NCBI GenBank assembly: GCA_963969395.1
Contig: OZ017796.1
Coordinates: 994,501 to 1,058,500, forward strand
Direction: 5' to 3'
Length of the DNA: 64,000 nt
DNA from: Pseudoscleropodium purum
Lineage: Eukaryota; Streptophyta; Bryopsida; Hypnales; Brachytheciaceae
Shown here: positions 25,690-36,316 of the stretch, in pieces
How the letters are laid out: the number at the start of each line of letters is the position of its first letter
Position numbering within the stretch: position 1 is the first letter of the stretch
Made by a program: the position numbers and the translations under genes
Notes under the pieces: model-generated
Told to the model about the DNA's origin: nothing
Databases searched by the model: none
The model's input: only the letters and a program-made list of their open reading frames with translations

Positions 25690-27050
25690 CGCATGTATCG
25701 TTGATCCTGTTGGAGATCGTCGTCATGGATCTCTTTCAACTCGAAAAGAGTTCTTGAATGCGAAGCAAGAAAACTATCAGTTATTTGGACAAATTTTATC
25801 GTAATATGATGAGTCATCATGATAGTTGGACAAATTTTGTCGTAATATGATGGGTCATCATGATAGTTGGGGTACTGTGCATCTTAGTCATCACTTTGCA
25901 AACCTAGGTGTTTGCACTTCATGTGAATTATGGGCACGGCCATGAAGCAATTGGAGTGAATGAGTATGAGTAGGTTGATTGCAGAATCCATTCTTTCTTG
26001 ATTGAACTTAGCAGTTTTGGCTGATATCTTGTGCTTGGATTAGGTGAGATCCATCATTTGGGAGGCAGGATATGCTTAGTGCAGGGTGTGCTTCTATAGA
26101 GTATGTAGGTGATGTCCTGTATGAAGTATGATCAGTTTGTTGCTGACTCTTACAGAGCTTGGGCGTGGGAATCTTAGTAGTAGAAAGGGAAAAAGGGAAA
26201 ACAGCGGGGTTCTTTTTTGCACAATTTTGACCTCATGTTAATTGGGAGGAGTGTTCATTGCAAAACTTGATTTTCTAGTGTTGAGAGATCTTGACTCAGA
26301 TACTCTAGAAATTGGAAAAAAAAAACTCAATTGTAAATTCATTTCAAAATTTTTATAGAAAATATTTTAAGATGCCACATGACCTACCAATTCCTTGAAC
26401 TAGTGTTCTAAAGGAATTAGTGTTACTTTTAACCTGTTCAGGACAAAGGAAGACACTTTGGGGTCTTATGTTGTATGCTAAAAGAAAATGATATTTATTT
26501 ATGCACTATGGAATGTTATTGTGGTGCATTCTATTGGGTTTGTTTCTTTTTTGAGGGCAATGAATCAAAGGCAAATGTATCATACTTGCAGGGCATGTTC
26601 GACATGTTGACACAGATTATGATATGCCTGAAATTTTGGAATTCTTTAAAAAAGTAGTTCATAGAAAACTCAGAATTTGCTTGAAAATTTCTATAATGAA
26701 TAAAGTGAGTTTTGAGCTTCACTATCCATAAAATACAAAATGTAATATTGCATTCCTACCCTCTCAAACTTATGTGTTTGTTCATAGAGTTAAAAAATTC
26801 AGGTATAGACAGTGTCTACACAAATAATTCACAACGAGAAAACATTCTTTGCTATACTCTTACGTAACTGCACCTCAAGCATTTAAACTTGGTTCCCAGC
26901 ACAAAATTGTCTGAGTTACTGTAGGATATTATTGGAATTCTAGATAATCTCAAATTGTATTTAGAAAATAATAGCTTCAAATGACATTACAACAACACGA
27001 TCTTCCGAGGCAGTCTATAAGAAAATTGACATTACACTCTGCCACTTAAA
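25690..27050. other. intergenic, no gene
   Basis: A short direct repeat (GGACAAATTTTATCGTAATATGA and a near copy) occurs at about 25790-25855, just past the proteasome pseudogene. Beyond that the sequence is AT-rich with no supported gene. Confidence 0.5.
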
Positions 27051-27060
27051 ATACTGTTTA

Positions 27061-27551
27061 ATGATTCCTTTGGAAGGGGCCGCGCGAACGCGAGCCCCTG
27101 CTGCCACAAATTATGACGTGTATGCCTCCCGTAGGAAGATACTAGAGTTACCCGGCCCGAAGTGCAATGAGGCAGGCTTCCCTAGGCCATCCACCTTCCG
27201 GATCATGGATCGACCCCGCCCAGGTAAGTGAGTGAGCATTCTTCCTCCGGACTATTTGTAGGCCCGTATCAACCTTGGAGACGCCAAACGTTAAGGGACA
27301 TCTCCTTGCCCACCAAATTAGACTCTCACAGCCATGGACTTCCAGTACATGATTTGTATCTGCTATTCAGGGGATGCAGTCTCCGACCTGGGACAAAAAC
27401 TGTTGTAATTCATGAAGGTAATTGAATTGGTCCACACTGAGATGCATACGCAGGTGCTCCCTGTGTCACTAACTACGACAGGTATCACTTAAAGTTTCGT
27501 TCAAGTGCACAAGACTTTGCCAGTTTCAATGACATTTACCAATATCGTTGA
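27061..27551 (+). CDS. hypothetical 138-aa protein with two mini-introns
   Basis: Three GC-richer blocks form one frame if two very short GT-AG introns are removed: exon 1 27061-27223, intron 38 nt, exon 2 27262-27417, intron 36 nt, exon 3 27454-27551. The first donor is CAG|GTAAGT and the acceptors are TTTGTAG and ATACGCAG; the phases agree and the total is 139 codons with the stop. The product has TNYDVYASRRK near residue 16, FRIMDRPRPGPYQPWRRQT in the middle, PVHDLYLLFRG, and a second TNYDRYHLKF motif near the C-terminus. I do not recognise the family. The short Pro-Gly-Tyr turns and repeated TNYD motif are faintly like small axonemal inner proteins of motile sperm, but that is speculation. 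The frame is also open upstream of the ATG, so the start is uncertain. Introns this short are unusual in plants. Confidence 0.45.
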
Positions 27552-28514
27552 AATTCCCTTCAGTAGAGTTTGAGCTACTGCGTTATTGACATAAAGTTGT
27601 ATTGTTAAAGGTGAAATTGTGGAGAGCTGTAATTCAATTTCAACGGCATCAGAAGTTTTGTTTCTTGGGCGTGCACCTTTTATGTCACTGGGAGTACGCT
27701 TGAGCTGATAATGCAGATAGAATAGAATGCAGATGCTTCAGCAAGATGCTTTATGGACAACCATGCGTTTCACCACGTAATCAGTGACTCGAACTGCACT
27801 TGGAGATGAAAAATTACGTCGTTAGAAACTTTCCTTCTTTGTGGGTTGAGATCGTAAATGAAATATCTCATTATTTGCAGCATCTTTAGCACCGAGCGTT
27901 CAAGAGCTAGATAAAAACATTCGTTTATTTTTAAAATGATACTCCTGAACAATGATGATTCGGAAGGAAAAAAAGCTTCGCAGACGCACTCAATTAATGA
28001 TCTACCTTCTCAAGTTCCTAAATTCAATTCAAGCGCCAAGTGAAATCATATTCTGCTCTCACAACAGACCGACCATAAACATGATCACCCAATCATTAAC
28101 ATCTCCCACATGTCGTCACCACAGCAACATCTCTTTATTTCAAAAAATATTTCACGTAGACGAATCTACTCACTACATCCAAGGGTAACGTACTCAACCT
28201 TCATGAATATACAACGCGAATCAACACAAACTCCTACCGACAAAAATAAAAAAAACAGTCGATCTCGGCACCACAGATCGGGCCATAGATTCTAATCAAA
28301 AAGAGGAACAGAAGTGTCCAGATCACAGACATAGTCAGAGAAACAGAGTGTACAAGCATACACATAACCAGAGAAGCAGAAGTGTACAGATCAACACACA
28401 AGTAACGCGCCGATCCTCGGCCATTGCCCTGTTCCAATCGACCCTCGACCAAACAATCGATTGAGTGAGGACGCAGAATCAGCGGCGCGCACACATACAA
28501 CGATGATTCTAATT

Positions 28515-29562
28515 TTACAAACCAAAGAGGTGATGGTGCTTCTTCTTCGACTCCTCCACCGCTTCAGTTACGGTTTCCTCCGAGGGACCCTTTGCGGGAT
28601 CCTTAGCAGGGAGTCCCAAGTCGTCGCCCGAGTAGTTCGTTCCGCCCGTGGGATGACCGCCCTCCACCGACGCGCCGGAGTAATCCGTCCCGCCCGTTGG
28701 GTGACCACCTTCCAGGGTCGCGGCGGAGTAGTCGGTTCCGCCCGTGGGGTGACCGCCTTCGATGGAATCCAAGGTGTAATTCGTACCGCCCGCTCCTGTT
28801 GTAGTTTCGGTCGTGGCCGCTGCAGGAGCCTTACGAGCGGCTCTCGCCTCACGCCGACGCTTCTGACGGTCCTTGCCCTCCTCCGACTCGGACTCCGAGC
28901 TGCTGCTGCTGGAGGTGCCCGACGACTTTCTCTGTTGGCGCCATGAAAAGCATCAGGAACGTGAAAGGAGGAAAATCCTCTGTCTCGTAACATGCTGAGG
29001 AATATCAGTTCCATAAGCAGACTGTAAACATAAACTCACAACTGTTCCATCGTGTTCAAACGTGTTCAGTAAACATAATTCAATTTGTTCGATCTTGTTC
29101 AGTATTGTTCAATCCTGTCCAATCCTGTTTGATCATGCACAGTCTTACTAAAACGCTTGAAACAGACAGGATTATGAGATGTAAGCATGCTCACAATTCT
29201 TCAACCGTGTTCAATCGTGTTCATTCTTGCCCAATCTTGTTCAATCTAGTTCAGTTTAGCTAGTTCGACCATGCTCAATTCCACCAAACGACAAGGAAGG
29301 ATCGGACAAGCTAATGAGATGTAAGCATGCTCTCCGCATGCATGCTATGCTTGGTTGTGACTTCTACAGAGATGAGCTTCCTTGAGATTCTCGCAGTGAT
29401 GATCATCTGGGCAAAGAGATTTATTTCAGAGTGAATGGAATCGGAACTTACCCCAAATCCGAACAACCCCTTGGAAGTCTTCTTGGTCTCGGTCTGTTCC
29501 TCCGGACCAGCAGTATCCGATTTCGTGACTCCATATTTGTTGTCTTCTCCCTGGGGATCCAT
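28515..29562 (-). CDS. dehydrin-like hydrophilic protein with EGGHPTGGT repeats (175 aa)
   Basis: Exon 1 is 29452-29562 (MDPQGEDNKYG to GLFGFG) and exon 2 is 28515-28931, with a 520-nt phase-0 GT-AG intron. The product is extremely hydrophilic. Residues about 38-58 contain a poly-Ser/Glu tract (SSGTSSSSSSESESEEG) followed by KDRQKRRRE, closely like the S-segment plus basic patch of dehydrins. A central region has three copies of a 17-residue unit built on EGGHPTGGT(D/N)YS. The C-terminus is KKKHHHLFGL, echoing the KGLFGFG of exon 1. No K-segment (EKKGIMDKIKEKLPG type) is present, so it is dehydrin-like rather than a classical dehydrin. A role in desiccation or cold tolerance, by protecting membranes or binding metals through His, is inference, backed by a strong ABRE upstream. 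Function otherwise unknown. Confidence 0.75.
29040..29290. repeat. degenerate TGTTCAATC minisatellite in intron
   Basis: Within the dehydrin-like gene's intron, at least fifteen imperfect copies of a roughly 10-bp unit TGTTCAATC(T/G) are spread over two blocks (about 29041-29150 and 29200-29290). Between and after them stands the direct repeat GAGATGTAAGCATGCTC (29178-29194 and about 29316-29332). Confidence 0.7.
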
Positions 29563-29730
29563 GGCGATCGATCGAGCTAGCTTGCTTGCTGCTAATGGCG
29601 TCGGTGAAATCTGTTTCTGAAACTGCTCAGTACTAACTCTTACACTACTCGCTCTTGTTGCAAAATTTGGAATCTGTGAAAAGGTAACGTAGTGCAATGA
29701 TATGTTTGGAATCTGACCCAGCGGAAGCTG

Positions 29731-29740
29731 AAAATATATG
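29731..29740 (-). promoter_or_regulatory. TATA-like box of the dehydrin-like gene
   Basis: CATATATTTT on the minus strand, about 170 bp before the ATG at 29562. Spacing fits a 130-140-nt leader. Confidence 0.35.
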
Positions 29741-29824
29741 TGTGTTCCGTCCACGTAAGGGAGCCAGCCACAGTAGCGCTTGTTACAAGTGGCTCATGCC
29801 ATGTGGCAAAGGCTTTAGGCTGGT

Positions 29825-29832
29825 GCCACGTC
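29825..29832 (-). promoter_or_regulatory. ABRE (GACGTGGC) upstream of the dehydrin-like gene
   Basis: The minus strand reads GACGTGGC, a full abscisic-acid response element core (ACGTGGC), about 90 bp upstream of the putative TATA box. Together with the S-segment-like product this supports an ABA/desiccation-regulated gene. Confidence 0.5.
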
Positions 29833-29999
29833 GTTGGAGGTACTGTACTTGTATGTCCATGCCGGCGATGAAAATGAGGAGATTTGTAAGCTTTGTCCTT
29901 TCAGGACAGAGAGACTAAGTTAGCCTATTCATACTCTGCCCATGCTCTAAGAACTGCTCCTACATTAAGTTTATACCATGAATTGTTAGCAACTTATGG

Positions 30000-32320
30000 A
30001 TGAATTGGTGACTACTTAGGATTACTGTTGCACAATTTTTTGAGTGGTTGGGGGCTGAATTTTATTTGGAAGTAGGCAAAATTTTATTTCCTGGTATGAA
30101 TGATGTGAAACTATGAGTGGTGGGATGCTTTAATTTATGCCATCTTAGGTAATTATATGCACAATGTTGTTCCAATTTAAGGTTTGCACTTTCATTTTTG
30201 AACTCCATTTGCAACATTGATGGACAACTATTTGACATTTAATGGTGCAATACCTATGGCCTTGAATAGCACCCTAATGATGTGAGCTTTAGAGAATCCT
30301 ATGTAACTAAGTTTAGGTGAAAAAATTACGGATCAAATTGTGATAGATGTATCTTCCTCTCTTCTTTTTCTGAAAATTAAAGTTTTTTTTTTTTAATTTG
30401 ATCTACATAGAAGAGATTTCAAACCAATATGCTCTTCAATGGGTGGTTTCTATACCTCCTACTTGTGGCATTAACTTTGGGGTCAACTCAATTTTCTTAA
30501 TTTGAGTTTCCAAATCCTATTTACAATTGTATGGATACTACACAACATGGTTAAAGTTTGGCTGGTCAAATCCCCTTCCTAACTCCTTAGTTGGATGAAG
30601 GAATTACATTTTTTTAATTTTGATTATTTCTTTATTTAAATTATGCTTGTATATCATTGATTCAAAGTTTTCTTTGTTTAATTTTTTCACTATCTACTAT
30701 CAATAAACTAATGTATTATCACTTATCTACACACATTGTTGTTGACACATTGTTGTTGTTGGATTCTTAATAGAGGGACTAGGGTTGAATGACCCCTTAT
30801 TTGAGCAGCTCTATTTTGGAAAGCTGAAAATTCCATAGTACCATTCCAATGGCCACTTTTTTTTACTTACTATTTGTTTGAAGACATTGCCTATATCATG
30901 AAGAGAGTTCACTAGTAGAAAAAACAGTGATAAAATTAACAAAAAATCAACAAAATAGTGTTGATTTTTTTTGTTGATTTGGATGGATTGATTATGGTAC
31001 TTTTAATATAAAAAATTGTTGATATTTTAACAAAAACTTGTTGTTGCCATTGTTGATTCGAGCATTTATAGAATGTTCAAAGTATTTTCTAAATCTCAAA
31101 TGACTTCATTTCAATTTCATATTGGCGTTTACAATTCTTACATCGTTTGCAAAGAATTCTGAACTTCATCATAGAAAATAAGAATCCATTTCATTACCTC
31201 AATTGTTGCTCTGAACTAAAACTCATTTGGACTATAGAAGACCTTACAAAGCATAACTAGCTCTCTATTGTTATTTTCTTACAAGCTAATTAATTATGAA
31301 CATGTTATGAACTAAAACTATTTTCTTGACCTACATTATACTATTCCGTACATTGTGTATACCATACCTGTCATATGAAATGACAGTAGCAACTACAAAC
31401 ATCTACTTCTACATTAAGTACTCACATCTATTCAATCTCTGACAATGCAGTGCAAATTCTATGTTTCCAAGTTCCATGTCAAAGTTGTCACCACAACCTT
31501 ACATACAGACATTGTGATGTACGTCCCTTTAACATCTTCCGTGAAATCATGCTCCAGAAAACCTATGTGCATTTTCTTTTTGCCACAATGAATTATCTAA
31601 TGTTCAAAAAAATGTATATCACTAACATCTTCCTCGTCCACGAATATTTTCAAATGGCCGTCTTGAACTACCAACAAAAATACTGAAGGCATATGAAGAG
31701 ATTAATGAAGTCAAATTTCAATTTCATGATGATATTCAAGTTTCTAATCAACACAGTTTCTTATTCCCATCATAGAACTTCATCAATTTCTACTTCGTAC
31801 TCCACAACACAAGTTCTATATTGATCTATTGGCAAAAGATGAACATGACCATCTAGCCATTGATTGTGACCTCGATTTCCTTTTACTAGAAGAAAACCAA
31901 AATACTACTCCATATTGAGGTCTTCAAAACATCCTTGGAATATAATTTTTGGTTCATCAAGCTCTAGTCTTCCAACTTGCAATAAGATTACTAAAGCTCA
32001 AGTATTGTGTTGAAAATTACTATGTCATGGTTGCTCGGTTCGTGGTTGTTTTCGTTGTGTAGAAGATTCACCTTTGTCTTGAGGTTGTGGTAGTGAAGGT
32101 TGCAAAGGTTGATTCAGTAATTGTAACATAAAAAGCTCAAGCTTAAGCTCAAACTTAGGTTCAAAAAAGTCTCTAAAAACCCTCTAATTAGACATATTGG
32201 AGATGCTATAGGTGTTAACTATGGACTATTGAAATTTCTAACAATTAGAGTGAATGTTTTTCTTGGATTGACTCTCCCCTCTTTATATCTAATTTTAGAA
32301 AGGAAAACTTCCTCAATAAA
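30000..32320. other. AT-rich intergenic and repeat DNA
   Basis: No gene. It contains a CACTA-type terminus near 30910 (listed separately). It should hold the 3' LTR of the gypsy element just left of 32324: a purine-rich AAAGAGGGGAGAG tract is visible on the minus strand near 32270-32285, but I could not match an LTR pair. Confidence 0.45.
30910..31070. mobile_element. CACTA-type transposon terminus (one end only)
   Basis: CACTAGTAGAAAAAAC at 30910 matches the CACTA (En/Spm) terminal consensus, and the next 150 bp contain repeated TGTTGATT / AATCAACA motifs in both orientations, as expected of subterminal transposase-binding repeats. The partner end (a CTACTAGTG-type sequence) was not found, so the element is truncated or its other end lies where I did not recognise it. 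Confidence 0.4.
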
Positions 32321-32916
32321 CAACTATTTAGATAGATCGCGGTTTAGTAGGAATGTAGGATAGAGTTGATAGAACTCATGTACCTTTTGTGACACATTAA
32401 CTAAATTTATTGCTACTTCCCATGTTCTTTCATTGATGTCGTAGGCTCGTAGCTATGTCAATATACAAGATACTCTAATTTGCCACATTTGTGTCATGAA
32501 TCAAATACGTTCTCTACCTCATATTCTTCATGATTGTCAATTTTGATGAAAGGTAATGGCAGTTGACTCTGGCTAGGTAAATTTGACTCTTTGTACAGCT
32601 CAACGAGAGAAATATGAAAGATTGGATGGACTTTCATAGCTATTGGAAACTCTAAGCAGTAAGCAACAGGATTGATTTGTTTGGCTATAAAAAATGGTCC
32701 TAGTCGTTGATAATCAAATTTGTCGCATAGTCAAGAAGTCTTGATGTTGCGTCGAAAAAGCCAAACCTTATCACCAACTTTAAATGGAGGTGACTTTTTA
32801 TGGAATATGTCTATTGATGTTTTATAACGCTCTTAAGCTTCTTGAAAATGAAGTTTCATAATTTCTTGAAGTTTTAATAACATCAAGGCCAAATTTTGGG
32901 CTGCTAAATTGTCCAT

Positions 32917-33156
32917 CTATAAAACATTGAACAAATCAAATTTTGGATGATATTTATAGTTGGCATAAAATGGTGTTTGACAAGTAGAAGTATGGACCAT
33001 ATTGTTGTATGTAAATTCTGCCAAAGTCAAATGTGAAGTCCAATCATCTTGTTGATAGTTGATAGTATATTGTAGATACTGTTCCAATACTTGATTTACA
33101 CATTCAGTTTGTCCATTTGTCTGAAGGTGAAAGGCAAAAGAGAGTTTAATATTCAC
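32917..33156 (-). pseudogene. gypsy integrase fragment
   Basis: Open segment carrying the C-terminal half of the integrase core: NGQTECVNQVLEQYLQY with the catalytic Glu, followed by the DDWTSHLTLAEFTYNN block seen in plant gypsy integrases. The upstream part, with the two catalytic Asp blocks (SMDFI and VSDRG), lies at about 33170-33440 but contains stops. Confidence 0.85.
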
Positions 33157-33847
33157 CTTTAAAGTTTGAAAGAAGGACTTTCAAAATTTAAAGACAAATT
33201 GCATTCCCCGATCCGATACAATATCATCTAGTAGCCCATGATATTAATAGATATTGTCAAAGAAGAGCCTCATTGTTTCTTCGCTAGTGATTGTCTTCTT
33301 GTATTGAGTAAAATTTTCCATCTTTGTGAATCAATTCACAATCACGCATATGGAATCGTAAGTCTAGGATGGAGATAAATCCGCAATAAAATCCATAGAA
33401 ATTGAAGACTATGGCTGCTTCAGAATAGGTAATGGTGGGAAAAGTCCATGTCACCAATGTCGAAGATTTTTAGCCTTTGAATAAGTGTTATAAGTGAGTA
33501 CAATGTCTTTGACACCCTTCTACATTTAAGGCTTTCAAAAGTCTTAAGACACGAGCTCTAATATTTTGTTGAATCTAAAATGTACAGTAGGAAGAAAATC
33601 GTGTCGAATTTAAAGTACCTAAAGATTCAAAGGGCCCTCAGAAATGTATAAATGTTCTTCAAAGTACAAGAGGTTGTCAAAAAACTTGAAGTTGTCATCA
33701 TCATAGTAAGATTGACGCCTGATGTTAAGTACTAAAGAATCTAAAGTCGATGCTATTCGGACTTGATAAAAAAAACAAAGAATCAATTGGCATTGCCATA
33801 ATTGTTGCACGAAGCTTGAATTGCTTAAGTTTAAGAAGAGTTGTTTG

Positions 33848-34300
33848 TTATTGGTCGTATGCTATTTCTCCTTTTTTTGGCACTAAATATGATCTCCGAG
33901 ATAAGGCATCTAACAATCTTTGTTGCTTTTCAGGATAGTACGTAATGATGAATTTGAAGCGAGATAACAACATATTCCAATGAACTTGACGTCGATTTAA
34001 AATGCAAGCTAATATAAAATACTCAAGGTTTTTGTGATTTGTATATATAATCACCTAATGTGATGCACCTTCAAGTAGGTGGTGCCATTCTTGAAATAAG
34101 TCCACAACAACAAAGAGCTTTTTATCATGAATCTTATAATTGATCTCAGTAGCCAAAAATTTTCTCAAATAAAATGCAATTGGATGAAGGCTTCTTTCTT
34201 CTTCCATTTGCAAAAGAATTGTTTTTAATGCAAAGTCTGATGTATCTATTTCCATATAAAATGGTTTCAAAAAGTCTAGATGAATCAAGATTGGAGCCAT
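33848..34300 (-). pseudogene. gypsy RNase H fragment
   Basis: Two abutting open segments in one frame, separated by a single stop near 34055. They encode FYMEIDTSDFALKTILLQ (RNase H start), YKIHDKKLFVVV, HTNHKNLEYF-type and RRQVHWNMLLSRFKF blocks. It is the RNase H region of the split retrotransposon and clearly non-functional. Confidence 0.85.
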
Positions 34301-34633
34301 TATAAAAGCTCACTTCAAATGTTGAAAAGCTTTCTTTGCTCCAAGTCCCCAATTTAGTTTGTTTTTGCATGTTAGTTGAGTTAGTGGAGCCACTACTTGT
34401 CAATAATTCTTGATAAAAATTTGATAGAAGTTCGCAAATCCAAAAAAACATTGAATATCGCGTAATATTTGAGGAATTGACTAATCCATAATAGCTTGAA
34501 TCTTCTCTGGATCCATGAATAGTCCATCATTAGAGATGATGTAACCTTGAAATTCCACTTGCGATTGATGGAATACACATTTCTCCAATTTTGCATATAA
34601 TCCTGTGTCTTGAAGTTTTTATAGCACAAATTG

Positions 34634-34641
34634 TATATGTC
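34634..34641. other. left target-site duplication of the hAT element
   Basis: TATATGTC, followed immediately by the terminal CAGGGTTGAC. The right flank at 44213-44220 is TGTATGTC: seven of eight bases identical, the size expected for hAT transposition. Confidence 0.85.
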
Positions 34642-34756
34642 CAGGGTTGACGAATCTCTACGTCCGCCCCAAAATAGCGTCCGTTTTCCGGACGTCCGGA
34701 CGCTAGCGGATGCAGCGTCCCTCCCGCCGTCGGAAGGCGGACAGGCGGGGCGGCTT
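34642..34756. repeat. left end of hAT: TIR plus GC-rich CGTCCG array
   Basis: Terminal repeat 34642-34651, then a roughly 100-bp GC-rich stretch full of CGTCCG, GGACG and GCGGAC motifs in both orientations. It lies beyond the 3' end of the transposase gene. Such subterminal motif clusters are the usual binding sites of hAT transposases. Confidence 0.75.
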
Positions 34757-35104
34757 AGAAAACCCGTTTTGGGTTTTTTGTTTTGATTGTTTTCACCAAT
34801 GAGAGATTGAGAGTGAAGTCATTTTGATTTTGATTTTTCTTATATTGCAATTGCGATTCAATAGAGTTGTATATCACTATTTATGTAAAAGCTAAAATAT
34901 GAAATATATTTTTAATTTTTTTTGTTGAATTTCATTTTGATTTAGAAACAAAATCACTTTAAAATCCAGCGAGATGTGTATCATCAATAAACAAACAATT
35001 TTATAATAAAATGATTGAAGAAACCATTGTCATTTGTCAACATGAGCTCCATATATCATAAGCAACTAAACAATCAAACATCTAAATTCACATCTCCACA
35101 ATTC

Positions 35105-36301
35105 CTATGGATGCCAATTCACATCTCCTCTAACCTCAGCCCCACTACTTTCTCCTGTAGCTCTCCGTTCAAAATCTTCATTATCGGAGTCATCTTCATT
35201 GTCGGAGTCATCTTCATTGTTGGAATCAAATATCGTTGTCTCCTTCAAGTCTTCTCTCGAAGTAGGTTTACTCCCTTCTTTCGAATTTAATTTTTCTTTT
35301 TTTACTTTGACAGAACGATTAAAAGCTTTTTGAATAGGAACCTTTCTTTTCTTTCTATTTGACAAAGTATCAACATTTTCATCAAGAGGGGTCCTATTCT
35401 TCACTGGAGAGATAGCAAAAGGTTGCATTTCTCTTTTCGCTTTCACGTTACTCGATTCTTAAACCATCAATCTCGATGTAGGGTCGACATGTCCATGAAC
35501 GGTTATCTCCACTTTGGCTTTCTTTTGAAGTAATAAAGTGCCGTTTGTTGATTTCATCGGTTCTTGCGCCATTCCTTTTGCTAAAATGCGAGCACGCAAA
35601 GATGCCAATGGCATCCGATCACTATCCGTATCACTTAGGCTTGTAGGTGATGACGCTACTTTCCATAGATTACCGCCTGTAGAAATTTTTTTGGAAATGT
35701 TCATTAGGCGTTTTCCATATCCAAAGCTCTGAGAATCATTCAATCGTGTGCTAATAGACTTCAACGGTATTGGTGGAAGAGCACTAGATCTCGATACTTC
35801 AAAAATTGACTTCATTGGCTCCTTTCCTTTATCACTCTTCACAATTGCCGAATTTGTGACTGTCATCCTAAGTGAATCATTATTTTTTTGTACCACAATA
35901 TTTGGTTCCCCCTCATCACTACTATTGTTGCCCACATCTTTTGGAACATTCACCTCCATGATTGCATCTTCTCTTTTGTCGTTTCCTTGCACTACATTTA
36001 ATGCCACAGATGGAGATTGAGAAATTAAAACTTCTTCATTTCTCCCATCATCACCAATAGCATTCTCATTGATTTTCACCTCTTTGGCAATAGCGTTTGC
36101 CTTTTCCGATAGAATGTTTTCGCTATTCAAGTATCCCGTTCTATTGCAATATGCAGCTAAAGAAGGTAGATTCTCCTCTCCCCCTACATTGTCCTCATCT
36201 TCACAAAAGGTATATGCATCGTTTGCATTGTCGGGAACGACATCCTTGCGGTTTAGATGATAATCATGCGTATCATTCACCAAATCGGGAAAGTCTTGCA
36301 T
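35105..36301 (-). pseudogene. in-frame C-terminal continuation of the transposase reading frame
   Basis: Two open segments (35459-36301, 280 codons from its first ATG, and 35105-35446, 113 codons) stand in the same frame as the transposase. Single stops separate them: TAG at 36317-36319 and TAA at 35459-35461. The sequence is strongly charged: an N-terminal acidic part (CEDEDNVGGEE), many Ser/Lys clusters, then a basic part (NRKKRKVPIQK) and an acidic C-terminal repeat NNEDDSDNEDDSDNEDFE. No domain is recognised. Either the ancestral transposase was about 1120 residues and has acquired two nonsense mutations, or the tail is normally reached by readthrough or splicing. The loss of only two codons over 390 suggests recent coding status. 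Confidence 0.5.
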
Positions 36302-36316
36302 AACGTCTTCATCTCC

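Noticed and set aside
27061..27225. Structured non-coding RNA (strong GGGGC...GCCCC hairpin near 27076-27099)
   Set aside because: It does not match snRNA, SRP, RNase P/MRP or 5S signatures known to me, and the block is better explained as a coding exon ending in a perfect donor.
28568..29014. 148-codon and 161-codon frames overlapping the dehydrin-like exon 2
   Set aside because: Shadow frames of the repetitive GC-rich exon; the spliced minus-strand frame explains the repeat peptides and both splice borders.
31000..32300. 3' LTR of the gypsy element
   Set aside because: A purine tract sits where the polypurine tract should be, but no segment there matches the putative 5' LTR region at 46500-47200, so no LTR pair is claimed.
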